64,000 nucleotides of DNA from Stenotrophomonas sp. WZN-1 (GCF_002192255.1 NZ_CP021768.1:2126001-2190000), one strand, 5' to 3'; positions 1 to 8,997 are shown, counted from the stretch's first letter. Program-made: numbers and translations. The notes: generated by a model from the letters alone, not told the origin.

Positions 1-107
1 ACCGCACCGAACAGGCTGGGTGCAGCGGCCGCGTGCTGGCCGACCTGTGGGCCGATCGGCGCGGCGGTCTTGCCGACCGCCAGCAGGGTGGAGGCCAGCA
101 GGCTCAA
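1..107 (-). CDS. fliO: FliO, flagellar export apparatus protein (N-terminal fragment, cut by window edge)
   Basis: Only the first 35 codons are visible; the gene runs off the left edge. The frame reads LSLLASTLLAVGKTAAP, a hydrophobic start suiting the small FliO membrane protein that helps assemble the FliP export gate. The only usable start between an upstream in-frame TGA and the edge is TTG at 107, whose last two bases begin the fliN stop (TTGA overlap). Identity rests mainly on position directly after fliN in a fliE-to-fliN series; with so few residues another small membrane protein cannot be excluded. Confidence 0.6.
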   Translation of the reverse strand, partial: MSLLASTLLAVGKTAAPIGPQVGQHAAAAPSLFGA

Positions 108-439
108 CGCAGTCTCCGGATCCGCTCGCTCGGGCTGACCACGTCGGTCAGGCGCACGCCGAAGCGGTCATTGATCACCACCACTTCGCCGTGGGCGATC
201 AGGGTGCCGTTGACGAATACGTCCAGCGATTCGCCGGCACCGCGCTCCAGTTCCACCACCGAACCCTGGTTGAGCTGCAGCAGGTTGCGGATCGGCAGGC
301 GGGCACGACCGACTTCCAGAGACAGGGTCACCGGCACGTCGAGGATCACGTCCAGGTTCAGGTCCGGACCGTTCGCCTCATCGGCCTGCAGGCTGCTGAA
401 CTGGGCCGGGGTCGGTTCGAGGGCGTCGATATCGTTCAT
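104..439 (-). CDS. fliN: FliN, flagellar motor switch (C-ring) protein
   Basis: A 111-residue protein whose C-terminal two thirds is a SpoA domain, with DLNLDVILDVPVTLSLEVGR followed by the NLLQLNQGSVVELER core and FVNGTLIAHGEVVVI. FliN forms the base of the cytoplasmic C ring with FliM and FliG, and helps in docking of the FliH-FliI export complex. The ATG at 439 overlaps the fliM stop (ATGA), implying translational coupling. The variable N-terminus is short, as usual for non-enteric FliN. No anomaly seen. Confidence 0.96.
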   Translation of the reverse strand: MNDIDALEPTPAQFSSLQADEANGPDLNLDVILDVPVTLSLEVGRARLPIRNLLQLNQGSVVELERGAGESLDVFVNGTLIAHGEVVVINDRFGVRLTDVVSPSERIRRLR

Positions 440-1440
440 TGCGGGTCTTCCTGGATGACGGGTACGCGCGGGCGGGTGCCCGGCGGATGGGTAGCGGTGA
501 TCTTCACGGCGTTCATGCCGTTGGCGATGCCGAACTCGCCGGTGAATACCGGGATGTTCTCCACGCACAGCGGCACCTGCGGGCTCAGGTCGATCGGCAG
601 GATGTCGCCGACCTTCAGCTGGGTCAGGTCGCGCAGGGTCATGCGCTTGCTGGCCAGTACGCTGGACAGGGTGACTTCGGCGATGTTGAGCTGTTCACGC
701 AGGGTCTTGCCCCAGCTCTCGTCGCGGTCGTTGCGGTCGCTCTGGATGCCGGCGTCGAGCAGTTCGCGGATCGGTTCCAGCATCGAGTAGGGCAGGGTGA
801 CGTGGATGTCGCCGCCACCGCCGTCGAGCTCGACGTGCAGGCGGCACACCACCACGTACTCGCGCGGCGTCACGATGTTGGCGAAATGCGGGTTGATCTC
901 CGAGTTGATGTACTCGAAGTCGACGTCCATCACTGGTGCCCACGCTTCGCGCAGGTCGGCGAAGGTCTGCTTCAGCAGCAGGTGGATCACCCGCATTTCG
1001 GTGGCGGTGAATTCGCGGCCCTCGATGCGGGTGGGGTAGCGCCCGTCGCCGCCGAAGAAGTTGTCGACGATGGCGAACACCAGGGTCGGCTCGAACACGA
1101 TCAGGCCGGTACCGCGCAGCGGCTTGAAGCGGATCAGGTTCAGGTTGGTCGGCACATACAGCGAGTGCATGTAGTCGTTGAACTTGATCAGTTCGATGCC
1201 GCGCACCGACAGCTCGGCCGAGCGGCGGATCAGGTTGAACAGGCCGATCCGCCACAGGCGCGCGAAGCGCTCGTGGACCATTTCCAGGGTCGGCATGCGA
1301 CCACGGATGATGCGGTCCTGGCTGGCGAAGTCGTACGAACGCGCTTCGCCTGACGGGGGCTCCGCATCGGTCTCGACCGCGCCACTGTCCACGCCGTGGA
1401 GCAGGGCATCGATCTCGTCCTGGGACAGCAGATCATTCAT
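436..1440 (-). CDS. fliM: FliM, flagellar motor switch protein
   Basis: 334 residues. The extreme N-terminus carries the conserved CheY-P binding helix (LSQDEIDALLHG, residues 5-16). A CheC-like middle domain (roughly 45-230) and a C-terminal SpoA domain (roughly 250-325, with LKVGDILPIDL) follow. FliM is the middle C-ring ring: CheY-P binding here switches rotation. It starts 10 nt after the fliL stop and overlaps fliN by 4 nt. Length and domain order are typical. Confidence 0.97.
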   Translation of the reverse strand: MNDLLSQDEIDALLHGVDSGAVETDAEPPSGEARSYDFASQDRIIRGRMPTLEMVHERFARLWRIGLFNLIRRSAELSVRGIELIKFNDYMHSLYVPTNLNLIRFKPLRGTGLIVFEPTLVFAIVDNFFGGDGRYPTRIEGREFTATEMRVIHLLLKQTFADLREAWAPVMDVDFEYINSEINPHFANIVTPREYVVVCRLHVELDGGGGDIHVTLPYSMLEPIRELLDAGIQSDRNDRDESWGKTLREQLNIAEVTLSSVLASKRMTLRDLTQLKVGDILPIDLSPQVPLCVENIPVFTGEFGIANGMNAVKITATHPPGTRPRVPVIQEDPQ

Positions 1441-1450
1441 CGGTGGGCCC

Positions 1451-1966
1451 TTACTGGGTCACGAAGCTGGTGAACAGCAGATCGTCGGCGCCGTTGCTGC
1501 CGGTCTCGGCCTTGAGCACTTTCTGCACCTCGGCCAGCGAAGCGGCCTGCAGCTTCTGCTTGCCGGCGACATCGGCGATCTGGTCCGGGCTGACCTGCGA
1601 GAACAGCATCAGCAGGCGCGCGCGGATGGCCGGGGCATGGGTCTTGATCGCTTCCAGCGCGGCCGGGTCGCGGGTCATCAGCTGCACTTCCAGCTGCAGG
1701 TAGCGCGGGCCGTCGAGCGGGCCGTTGAGGTTGACCACGAACGCCGGGTCCAGCGCGAAGTACTGTGCCGGGGCCGGGGTGGCACTCTTCTTCGGCGCCT
1801 GCGCGGTCTTCTCTTCGTGCTTGGACTGGGTGAAGAACCACACGCCGCCACCAGCGGCAGCGGCGGCCAGTACGGCCACCAGTGCGGTGATCAGGATCGG
1901 ACTACGCGGCTTGGCGGCCTTGTCCTTCTCGGCGGTCTTCTTGGTTTTGTCAGCGGCTGCGGCCAC
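1451..1966 (-). CDS. fliL: FliL, flagellar basal body-associated membrane protein
   Basis: 171 residues: a short lysine-rich cytoplasmic tail (KKTAEKDKAAK), one transmembrane helix at about residues 23-43 (ILITALVAVLAAAAAGGGVW), then a periplasmic FliL domain (ALDPAFVVNLN near residue 92, ending in FTSFVTQ). FliL rings surround the stator and modulate torque or stator stability. It is the first gene after an intergenic region with its own sigma-54 promoter and a SMAG palindrome, so fliLMNO may be transcribed separately from fliEFGHIJK. Confidence 0.93.
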   Translation of the reverse strand: MAAAADKTKKTAEKDKAAKPRSPILITALVAVLAAAAAGGGVWFFTQSKHEEKTAQAPKKSATPAPAQYFALDPAFVVNLNGPLDGPRYLQLEVQLMTRDPAALEAIKTHAPAIRARLLMLFSQVSPDQIADVAGKQKLQAASLAEVQKVLKAETGSNGADDLLFTSFVTQ

Positions 1967-2001
1967 GGGGTGAAGCTCCTGAGGGTTGCTTCACCGGGAT
2001 A

Positions 2002-2017
2002 TGCAAGGGGTGTGCCG
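2002..2017 (-). promoter_or_regulatory. sigma-54 promoter of fliL
   Basis: Read on the minus strand: CGGCACA-CCCC-TTGCA, with exactly 10 nt between the -24 GG and the -12 GC. Its -12 end lies 36 nt before the fliL ATG. It differs only in the first base from the flgB and flgA promoters, which supports a real RpoN/FleQ site. Confidence 0.8.
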
Positions 2018-2065
2018 AAGGCGGGGCAGAGGGGTGCGACGGAATTCCGTCGGAGGCCTGCGTCG

Positions 2066-2133
2066 GTAGCGCCGGGCCATGCCCGGCGGAAGATATCCGC
2101 GCTTCGCGCTCGCCGGGCATGGCCCGGCGCTAC
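2066..2133. repeat. SMAG-type REP dimer (inverted)
   Basis: Two GTAG-headed palindromes of the SMAG class, head to head. The left copy begins GTAGCGCCGGGCCATGCCCG at 2066; the right copy (2111-2133) is its exact reverse complement. Each folds alone and the pair can form a perfect 23-bp stem. It lies between the fliK stop (2139) and the fliL promoter and may stop or protect transcripts from the upstream operon. Confidence 0.85.
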
Positions 2134-2138
2134 CGCGG

Positions 2139-3314
2139 TCAGGCGTAGGCGTCCAGCAACCCGCGCTGGCGGATCAACTGCGCGGACGACACGCTGGCAT
2201 CGCCCGGCGACGGTTCTCCGTCACCGGCCATGCCGCCGCCACCGGCCTGGCCCGACCCATTGCCGTCACCGCCGGGCGCCTGGTGGCCGACATCGGCGTG
2301 GGCCAACTGGAAGCCCTGTTCGCCCAGCAGCTCGCGCAGGCGCGGCAGGCTGCTTTCCAGTGCCTGGCGCACGTCCACGTGCGGGCTGCTGAAGCTGGCA
2401 TGCACCTTGTCGCCGTTCAACTGCAGGCGCACATCAACCGGGCCCATGTCGTCCGGGCTCAGGCGGATGTGGGCGTGGCCGATCTTCTGGTCGGCCAGCC
2501 AGCCCAGGCGCGCACCGATGGCCTGATCGAAACCATCGTCACCCAGCACGGGCTTCGGCGTGGGTTCGCCATTGAAGATCGCATTGCCGGTGGCCAGCGC
2601 GGCCTTCAGGTCCTGTACGGCGGCCGCGGCCGGTGCATGCAGCAGCGGTGCACTGGCGCGGTCGCCGAGGGCGGCTACGTCGCTGCCTTCGCCACGCTCG
2701 CTGCGCTTGCCGGGCAGGATCATCTCCGGCAGTGGCAGTGCGGTGGCATCGTCAGTGCTGGTCGCCGTCAGTTTGCTGTCGGGGGCCACTGGGGCTGCAG
2801 TTCCCGCTGCTGGCGCGGCTGCAGGCAGTGTCGGGGTCGCGGCGGGGGTAGTGGGCAGCGCCGTACTGTCGCTGGCCAGTGATGGTGCAGCGGTGCCCGG
2901 CAGAGCGACGGCCGGATCGGCAGGCGCCGGCATCGCCAGCACCAGGCCGGCCAGGCCGAGCGGTGGCCACGGGGCGTCCTCGGTCGCTGCGGGCGTGTCC
3001 TTGTCGGTGCCGGGTCCAGCCGGGGTCAGGGCAACGGGGGGCGGCGGCAGCGTTTCAGCGGTTGTCGCTTCGGCGTCGGCGCTGCGTTCGCCCGGTGCCT
3101 GGCCACTGCTGTCGGCGGTCGACGGCTGGCTTGGCGTGGATGGCGTCTGCGTCGGCGTCGTGGCGCTGCCGGAAGGCGCCGGCGCGGAGGGCGCACCGCC
3201 CTGAAGCAGCTGGCTGAAGTCCTTTCCGCCTTCGCTGCGCGAGGCGCGCGCGGCACTGTTGCTGGTGGCGGGCGTGGCCGTGTTGGCACTGCTGGCGAGC
3301 GGGGCGGGCATCAC
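2139..3314 (-). CDS. fliK: FliK, flagellar hook-length control protein
   Basis: 391 residues. The N-terminal 250 residues are low-complexity, rich in Ala, Pro and Thr, as expected of the secreted molecular ruler. The C-terminal part contains a hook-length control domain: HIRLSPDDMGPVDVRLQLNG, then LPRLRELLGEQGF. FliK is exported, measures the hook and switches substrate specificity through FlhB. The ATG at 3314 overlaps the fliJ stop by 4 nt. Sequence divergence of the ruler region is normal; identity comes from the C-terminal domain and position. Confidence 0.93.
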   Translation of the reverse strand: MMPAPLASSANTATPATSNSAARASRSEGGKDFSQLLQGGAPSAPAPSGSATTPTQTPSTPSQPSTADSSGQAPGERSADAEATTAETLPPPPVALTPAGPGTDKDTPAATEDAPWPPLGLAGLVLAMPAPADPAVALPGTAAPSLASDSTALPTTPAATPTLPAAAPAAGTAAPVAPDSKLTATSTDDATALPLPEMILPGKRSERGEGSDVAALGDRASAPLLHAPAAAAVQDLKAALATGNAIFNGEPTPKPVLGDDGFDQAIGARLGWLADQKIGHAHIRLSPDDMGPVDVRLQLNGDKVHASFSSPHVDVRQALESSLPRLRELLGEQGFQLAHADVGHQAPGGDGNGSGQAGGGGMAGDGEPSPGDASVSSAQLIRQRGLLDAYA

Positions 3315-3778
3315 GAGCGGCCTCCCTGCTCGGCGCCGTCCTGGTCTTCGGCCTGCACCAGGCGTGCACGCCGCGCACCAATGTCGTCCATCTCGCGCTG
3401 GTCGCGGCGGTCGGTCACCACCTTTTCCTGCGCGCGGTAGCTGGCGGCCAGCTGCTCCAGCACCGCCTTGTCACGGCTGGCCAGGATCAGGCGGGCGCGC
3501 TCGGCCTCTACCTTTTCGCGGTTACCGTTGACCGTGGCCTGCTGCTGCTCGACCGCACTGTCCAGGCGATCAAGGAAGGCGCGGCGGTTCAGCAGTTGCG
3601 CCGGGCTGGTCGCTGCCATCTGCGCGTTCGCGTACTCCTCGGCATAGCGGCGCAGTTCGTCCAGTCGCGATAGATGGGTGTCGAGCACGCGCTGGCGTTC
3701 GGCCAGGTCGCGGGCGACCGCGTCCTCGTGTTCCTGGGCCCGCTTGAGCAGGGGATCGATGCGCTTGGACTGGTTCAT
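3311..3778 (-). CDS. fliJ: FliJ, flagellar export chaperone / central stalk
   Basis: 155 residues, predicted almost wholly alpha-helical coiled coil (KRAQEHEDAVARDLAERQ and later heptads), with no membrane segment. FliJ sits in the FliI hexamer like the gamma subunit of F1-ATPase and escorts chaperones to the export gate. It starts 3 nt after the fliI stop and overlaps fliK by 4 nt. Primary sequence is weakly conserved in the family; length, coiled-coil nature and position make the call firm. Confidence 0.9.
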   Translation of the reverse strand: MNQSKRIDPLLKRAQEHEDAVARDLAERQRVLDTHLSRLDELRRYAEEYANAQMAATSPAQLLNRRAFLDRLDSAVEQQQATVNGNREKVEAERARLILASRDKAVLEQLAASYRAQEKVVTDRRDQREMDDIGARRARLVQAEDQDGAEQGGRS

Positions 3779-3781
3779 GGC

Positions 3782-5176
3782 TTAACTCTCTTGTTCCACC
3801 AGGCGCTGCAGCGCCGCCTGGCTGTGCGGGAGATCTGCGGCCTTGGCAACGTCCTGGCCGAGGAACTCCATGATTTCCGGCCAGCGTTCCAGGGCTTCGT
3901 CGGTGGCCGCGTCGTTACCACGCTGGTAGGCACCGATCGCGATCAGGTCACGGTTGGCCGAGTAGGCCGAGACCAGCCGCTTCAACTTGCGGATGCGCAG
4001 GCGCCACGGTTCGTCAGCGATTTCCGTGACCACGCGGCTGACCGACGATTCGACGTCGATGGCCGGGTACAGGCCGCTGTCGGCCACGCGGCGCGAGAGC
4101 AGGATGTGGCCATCGAGGATCGCGCGCGCGGCGTCCGCGATCGGATCCTGCGGATCATCGCCTTCGGTCAGCACGGTATAGAACGCGGTGATCGAGCCGC
4201 GGCCCTTGGCGCCGTTGCCGGCGCGTTCGACCAGCGCCGGCAGCTTGGCGAACACCGACGGCGGGTAGCCGCGGGTGGTCGGTGGTTCGCCGACCGACAG
4301 GCCGATCTCGCGCTGCGCCTGCGCGAAGCGGGTCAGCGAGTCCATCAGCAACAGCACGTTCAGGCCCTGATCGCGGAACCATTCGGCAATGGCGGTGGCG
4401 CGGTAGGCACCGTGCAGGCGTGCCAGCGGCGGCCGGTCGGCGGGGCTGGCGACCACCACGGCGCGGCGAAGTCCTTCCTCGCCCAGCGTGGTTTCGACGA
4501 AATCGCGCACTTCGCGGCCACGTTCACCGATCAGGCCGACCACGATCACGTCGGCGGCGGTGTAGCGCGTCATCATGCCCAGCAGCGTCGACTTGCCGAC
4601 GCCGGAGCCGGCGAACAGGCCGACACGCTGGCCGCGGCCGATCGGCAGCAGCGCGTTGATCGCGCGCACGCCCACGTCCAGCGGCTGGGTGATCGGTTCA
4701 CGCGCCAGCGGATTGATCGAGACGCCGGCCATGCCGACATGGCCTTCGGCGCGGATCGGGCCCTTGCCGTCCAATGGCACGCCGTCGCTGTCGATGACAC
4801 GGCCGAGCAGGCCTTCGCCGACTTCCACGCCACCGCGTCGCGCCGACGGTACCACCCGCGCATTGGGCAGCAGGCCGTGCAGTTCGGCGCTGGGCATCAG
4901 GTAGGTGCGCTCGCCGGCGAAGCCGACCACTTCGGCATCGACCCAGCCACCATCAACCACTTCCACCTTGCAGCTGGCGCCGAGCGGCGCCTCGCAGCCG
5001 ACCGCTTCCAGGGTGAGCCCGACCGCGCGGCGCAGCACGCCCTCGCGGATCAGGCCGCGACCATGCGCGGTGTCCACGCGCAGGCCATCCAGGCGGCTGG
5101 CCAGGCGCAGGTTGCGGGCCACGGCCCAGTCGGCCGCTGGCGCCGGTTGCGGCGCGGCTTGCGATTCCGGGCTCAT
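3782..5176 (-). CDS. fliI: FliI, flagellum-specific export ATPase
   Basis: 464 residues. F1-beta-like ATPase with Walker A AGSGVGKST at residues 189-197, the beta-type catalytic stretch VVGLIGERGREV, Walker B LNVLLLMDSLTRFAQ and the family signature GEPPTTRGYPPSVF. It forms the cytoplasmic hexamer that drives loading of export substrates with FliH and FliJ. The start overlaps the fliH stop by 4 nt. The N-terminal extension of about 25 residues is the FliH-binding region. Type III secretion ATPases are similar, but the flagellar context is unambiguous. Confidence 0.97.
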   Translation of the reverse strand: MSPESQAAPQPAPAADWAVARNLRLASRLDGLRVDTAHGRGLIREGVLRRAVGLTLEAVGCEAPLGASCKVEVVDGGWVDAEVVGFAGERTYLMPSAELHGLLPNARVVPSARRGGVEVGEGLLGRVIDSDGVPLDGKGPIRAEGHVGMAGVSINPLAREPITQPLDVGVRAINALLPIGRGQRVGLFAGSGVGKSTLLGMMTRYTAADVIVVGLIGERGREVRDFVETTLGEEGLRRAVVVASPADRPPLARLHGAYRATAIAEWFRDQGLNVLLLMDSLTRFAQAQREIGLSVGEPPTTRGYPPSVFAKLPALVERAGNGAKGRGSITAFYTVLTEGDDPQDPIADAARAILDGHILLSRRVADSGLYPAIDVESSVSRVVTEIADEPWRLRIRKLKRLVSAYSANRDLIAIGAYQRGNDAATDEALERWPEIMEFLGQDVAKAADLPHSQAALQRLVEQES

Positions 5177-5814
5177 GCGCCTGCTCCGGTCTGGCGGATC
5201 ACCGCATCCAGCGCGCCGCGCAGGCGGGCTTCCAGGGTGCCGTCGATGCGCACCGCTTCAGCGTGCACGCGCAGGTCGCCACGGCTGAGGCTGGTATCGG
5301 GTACCAGGCGCTGCGCCGGCGACAGGTTCAGCAACGGGGCGAGCGCGGCGATGTCATCCGGGTGCAGCCGCACTTCCACCTCGCGGGTGCTGCCGCCGAC
5401 CGCGTCGATCGCCTCACCGACCAGCTGTGCCAGCAGTGCCGGCTCGGCTTCGTAGGCGCGGCCGACCAGCGCGCCGGCGATGCGCACGGCCAGTTCGCCA
5501 AGGGCGCCGACCACTTCGTTCTCCAGCCGCACCAGCGGCCGGCTGAAGTTGTCGAGGATGCCTTCGATCTGCGCGGCGAGGCGACGCACCTCGGCCTGGC
5601 CCTGGCCGTAGCCGTCGGCATGACCCTGATCGAACCCTTCCTTCTCGGCGCTGTCCTGGATCGCCTGGATCTCTTCCAGGGTGGGCAGCTGCAGCGGCGG
5701 CTCCGGTTCGTGTTCCGGGTCCGGCTCGGTGAGTTCGAACGCATCCTCCTGATCCAGCGCCGGTTCGGGCTGGGCCAGCAGGTCCGGGGCAAGCCAGCGC
5801 ACGACGTTGCTCAC
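5173..5814 (-). CDS. fliH: FliH, flagellar export ATPase regulator
   Basis: 213 residues. An acidic, proline-rich N-terminus (LTEPDPEHEPEPP) is followed by a helical stretch with GxxxG-like spacing (GFDQGHADGYGQGQAEV, about residues 80-96) and a C-terminal FliH/HrpE domain. FliH dimers tether FliI to the C ring and inhibit its ATPase. The start overlaps the fliG stop (ATGA) and the stop overlaps the fliI start, so fliG-fliH-fliI are tightly coupled. Confidence 0.92.
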   Translation of the reverse strand: MSNVVRWLAPDLLAQPEPALDQEDAFELTEPDPEHEPEPPLQLPTLEEIQAIQDSAEKEGFDQGHADGYGQGQAEVRRLAAQIEGILDNFSRPLVRLENEVVGALGELAVRIAGALVGRAYEAEPALLAQLVGEAIDAVGGSTREVEVRLHPDDIAALAPLLNLSPAQRLVPDTSLSRGDLRVHAEAVRIDGTLEARLRGALDAVIRQTGAGA

Positions 5815-6812
5815 AGCATGGCCTCCGCGCTGCCACCGATGGTGACGGTGCCTTCATCGGCCATGCGCTTGACGATGGCCAGGATCTCGCGCTGCGCGCC
5901 TTCCACGTCGGACAGGCGCACCGGGCCGCGGGCTTCCATGTCTTCCAGCAGGATTTCGGCCGCGCGCTGCGACATGTTGCGGGTGATCTTGTCGCGCACC
6001 TTGATGTCGGCACCGCGCAGGGCCAGGCCCAGGCGCTCGCCGCTCACTTCGCGCAGCACCAGCTGCATCTCGCGGTCGTCCAGGTCGACCAGGTCGTCGA
6101 ACACGAACATCAGGTCCTGGATGCGGTTGCTCAACGGCGCGTCGATACGGGCGATCTCGCCCAGGATCGCCTGGTCCTGGCCGCTGTCCATGAAGTTGAG
6201 GATGTTGGCCGCGCACTGCACGCCGCCGATGTTGGACGACTTCAGGTTCTGGTTGCCGGCGAACTGTCGTTCCATGATCTCGTTGAGTTCATTGAGCGCG
6301 TTCGGCGGAATGCCGTCGAGGGTGGCGATGCGCAGCAGGACATCCACGCGCGTGCGGTCCGGCAGCAGCTTCAGCGCATCGGCGGCCTGGTCGGTTTCCA
6401 GGTGCGCCATCACGATGGCGATGATCTGCGGGTGCTCGTTGCGCACCAGGTCGGCCACCGCCCGCGGGTCCATCCACTTCAGTGCGTCCAGGCCGGTGGT
6501 GTTGCGGCCGAGCAGGATGCGGTCGATCAGGTTGCCGGCCTTCTCGCTGCCCAGCGCCTGCACCAGCATGTTGCGGATGTAGTCGTCCGAGCCGACGCCC
6601 AGCGAGGTCTTCGAGCCCAGCTCCTGGCCGAACTGGTCCATCACCCGTTCCACCTGCTCGCGGGTGATGTCGGTCATGGTGGCCATGGCGATGCCGATTT
6701 TCTGCACCTCCTTGGGTTCCATGTGGCGCAGCACTTCGGCCGCGTCCAGCTCACCCAGCGAAAGCAGCAGTACGGCGGCGCGCTGCACGCCAGTCAATGC
6801 GGCCTCAGTCAT
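5811..6812 (-). CDS. fliG: FliG, flagellar motor switch / torque protein
   Basis: 333 residues with three FliG domains. The N-terminal domain (LTGVQRAAVLLLSLGE) binds FliF. The middle domain carries the EHPQ motif (NEHPQIIAIVMAHL, about residues 165-178). The C-terminal domain has the charged torque helix (FDDLVDLDDREMQLVLREV). FliG contacts the MotA/B stator and converts ion flux into rotation. It overlaps the fliF stop by 8 nt and fliH by 4 nt. Length matches the family. Confidence 0.97.
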   Translation of the reverse strand: MTEAALTGVQRAAVLLLSLGELDAAEVLRHMEPKEVQKIGIAMATMTDITREQVERVMDQFGQELGSKTSLGVGSDDYIRNMLVQALGSEKAGNLIDRILLGRNTTGLDALKWMDPRAVADLVRNEHPQIIAIVMAHLETDQAADALKLLPDRTRVDVLLRIATLDGIPPNALNELNEIMERQFAGNQNLKSSNIGGVQCAANILNFMDSGQDQAILGEIARIDAPLSNRIQDLMFVFDDLVDLDDREMQLVLREVSGERLGLALRGADIKVRDKITRNMSQRAAEILLEDMEARGPVRLSDVEGAQREILAIVKRMADEGTVTIGGSAEAML

Positions 6813-8451
6813 TGGCCACCCAACCCTTGACCACCTGGGCCACGCGCTTGGAGTCGGTCTTCACGGCTTCACGCGCCATCCGCAGTCGTTCCTCATATGA
6901 ATCCACCGGCAGGGCCAGCGTATCCGGCCCGCCCAGGCTGGCCCGGTCGGCACCCAGCGCCGGCAGCGGCAAGCCATCGTCATCGACCAGTTGCACGTCC
7001 GCGGTGTGCGGTTCCAGTGCCTGTTCGTCGTTCTTCCTGTTCTGGCCGGTGATCGCGCGCAGCGCGGGGCGCAGCACGCCGAACAGCAGTGCCAGCACCA
7101 CCACGGCGCCCAGCAGCATGCGGCCGGCATCGTGCACCCACGGCAGTTCCCACCAGGCCGGGCCTTCGACCGGCGTGGTGTCACGCACGAACGGGGCATT
7201 CATCACCGACACGGTGTCGCCACGCTCGGCGTTGAAGCCGACGGCCTGCTTGACCAGCGCCTCGACGCGGGTCAGTTCGGCGGCTGACAGCGGCTGCGGT
7301 GCGACCTTGCCGTTGGCACCGGCGCGCGGCACGTTGTCCACCAGCACCGCCACCGACACGCGCTTGATGCGGCCGGCCGGCTGGCGGGTGTGCTGCAGGG
7401 TGCGGTCCAGCTCGTAGTTGCGGGTCGCGTTCTTGCTGCTTTCGGTCGGGGTCTGCGCGGTGGCCGGTGCGGCCTGCTGGCCCGGCGGGCTGTTGCTGGT
7501 CGCGCCCGGCACGCCCTGCGGGCCCGGCGTGCTGGTGGTGTTCTCGCTCATCTGCTCGCTGCGCAGCTTCTGCGGCTCACCGTTGTAGAGCTCGCGGGCT
7601 TCCTCGGTCACCGAGAAGTCCATGTCCACGCTCACTTCCGGGTTGACGCGGCCGGGGCCGGTCATCGGTTCCAGCAGTTCGCGGATGCGCTGGTTGAACG
7701 AGGTTTCCTGGCGGCGCACCTGCTCGAACTGGGCCGCGTTGACCGCAGCCTCGCTGTTCGGGTCGGTGATGCTGAGCATGCGCCCACTCTGGTCGACCAC
7801 GGTCACCCGTTCCGGGGCAAGGTCCGGAATGCTGGCGGCGACCATGTGCACGATGGCATCCACCTGGCTGCGTTCCAGCTGCTGGCCGCCACGCAGTTCC
7901 AGGGTGACCGAGGCGCTGGCCACGTCACGCTGGCGGGTGAAGGCGCTGGGCTTGGGAATGGCCAGGTGCACGCGTGAATCACGCACCGGGCGCAGCGTGT
8001 TGATGGTGCGCGACAGTTCGGTTTCCAGTGCATGCTGGTAGCGCGCGCTTTCCACGAACTGGCTGACGCCGAAGCCGGGGTCGCGTTCCATCAACTCGAA
8101 GCCGAGCTTGCCGCTGTCGGTCAGGCCGGAGCCGGCCAGCTTCAGGCGGGCGTCGTGCAGGTTCTTTTCCGGCACGGTGATGCCACCGGTGGCCGGGTCA
8201 AGCGCGAACGGAATCTGCGCGGCGCGCAGCAGGTCGGTCGCTTCAGCGGTCGCCTTCTGGTCCAGGCCGGTGTACAGCGGCACCATGCCCGGCTTCTGCG
8301 ACCAGAAGAACACGGACAGGCCTGCCGCCACCGCCACCGCGATCATCGCCATCAGGCCCAGCCGACGGGTGATCTGCAGACTCTGCAGGCGGTCGAACCA
8401 TTGCCCGGCCTTCTCGGCGTTCAGGCTGTCCTTGGAGAGCGTCAGTGCCAT
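6805..8451 (-). CDS. fliF: FliF, MS-ring protein
   Basis: 548 residues. The first transmembrane helix is at about 32-50 (LGLMAMIAVAVAAGLSVFFW). A periplasmic YscJ/FliF ring-building domain begins at PLYTGLDQ and a proline/threonine-rich linker follows (around 300-340). A second transmembrane helix (MLLGAVVVLALLFGVL) lies near 435-452, before a cytoplasmic FliG-binding tail. FliF is the inner-membrane platform on which the basal body assembles. fliE stops 13 nt upstream of its start. Confidence 0.96.
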   Translation of the reverse strand: MALTLSKDSLNAEKAGQWFDRLQSLQITRRLGLMAMIAVAVAAGLSVFFWSQKPGMVPLYTGLDQKATAEATDLLRAAQIPFALDPATGGITVPEKNLHDARLKLAGSGLTDSGKLGFELMERDPGFGVSQFVESARYQHALETELSRTINTLRPVRDSRVHLAIPKPSAFTRQRDVASASVTLELRGGQQLERSQVDAIVHMVAASIPDLAPERVTVVDQSGRMLSITDPNSEAAVNAAQFEQVRRQETSFNQRIRELLEPMTGPGRVNPEVSVDMDFSVTEEARELYNGEPQKLRSEQMSENTTSTPGPQGVPGATSNSPPGQQAAPATAQTPTESSKNATRNYELDRTLQHTRQPAGRIKRVSVAVLVDNVPRAGANGKVAPQPLSAAELTRVEALVKQAVGFNAERGDTVSVMNAPFVRDTTPVEGPAWWELPWVHDAGRMLLGAVVVLALLFGVLRPALRAITGQNRKNDEQALEPHTADVQLVDDDGLPLPALGADRASLGGPDTLALPVDSYEERLRMAREAVKTDSKRVAQVVKGWVAND

Positions 8452-8464
8452 GCGTCAACGTTCC

Positions 8465-8830
8465 TTACAGCGGCATGTTCATCACGTCCTGGTAAGCCTG
8501 GACGAGACGGTTGCGGACTTCCACGGTGGCGCGGAAGGCGATCTGGGACTGCTGGGAGGCGACCATCACCTTGGCCAGGTCGGCGCTGGGGTCGCCCATT
8601 TCGAAGGCCTTGGCGAGGGCGCCGGACTTCTGTTGTGCATCGTTGACGCCGGCAATCGCACCACGCAGGGTTTCGGTGAAGCTGGCCGGCTGCACCTGCG
8701 GCGCATCCAGCACCGTGCCCGGCAGGGCATTGCTGCGCGGCGTTTCGCCCAGCGGGTTGAGCGCCGGCTGTCCCATCTGGGTCTGATAGGAGCGGATCTG
8801 CGAAAGGATCGAAGTGACGGAGTGGGACAT
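8465..8830 (-). CDS. fliE: FliE, MS ring-rod junction protein
   Basis: 121 residues starting MSHSVTSILSQIRSYQ. The C-terminal half has the family core: FTETLRGAIAGVNDAQ, ALAKAFEMGDPSADLAKVM and the ending VRNRLVQAYQDVMNMPL. FliE is the first exported rod component and links the MS ring to the rod. The ATG at 8830 is chosen over an in-frame TTG two codons upstream. It is the first gene of the fliEFGHIJK run and has a sigma-54 promoter 48 nt upstream. Confidence 0.95.
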   Translation of the reverse strand: MSHSVTSILSQIRSYQTQMGQPALNPLGETPRSNALPGTVLDAPQVQPASFTETLRGAIAGVNDAQQKSGALAKAFEMGDPSADLAKVMVASQQSQIAFRATVEVRNRLVQAYQDVMNMPL

Positions 8831-8877
8831 CTGCAACGGTTCCAGAAACAGGGGATGGGGTTGTCTGCTGGAGCAGG

Positions 8878-8893
8878 TGCAAGTGCCGTGCCG
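8878..8893 (-). promoter_or_regulatory. sigma-54 promoter of fliE operon
   Basis: Minus-strand reading CGGCACG-GCAC-TTGCA, with correct 10-nt spacing between -24 GG and -12 GC. The -12 end lies 47 nt before the fliE ATG. FleQ, encoded nearby, is the expected activator. Confidence 0.85.
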
Positions 8894-8997
8894 AAACCGG
8901 TTTTCGATTCAGTGAAGTGAGGGTTGTGGGTGTGCTGGCAGGGCTGCGCCCTGCTCCCGCCGAAGCAACGTCAACGGCGGGCCATCCGTGGGGTGGT

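Noticed and set aside
3674..5455. A 593-codon plus-strand frame opposite fliI and fliH
   Set aside because: It is an antisense shadow of overlapping, coupled flagellar genes, with no ribosome site or domain.
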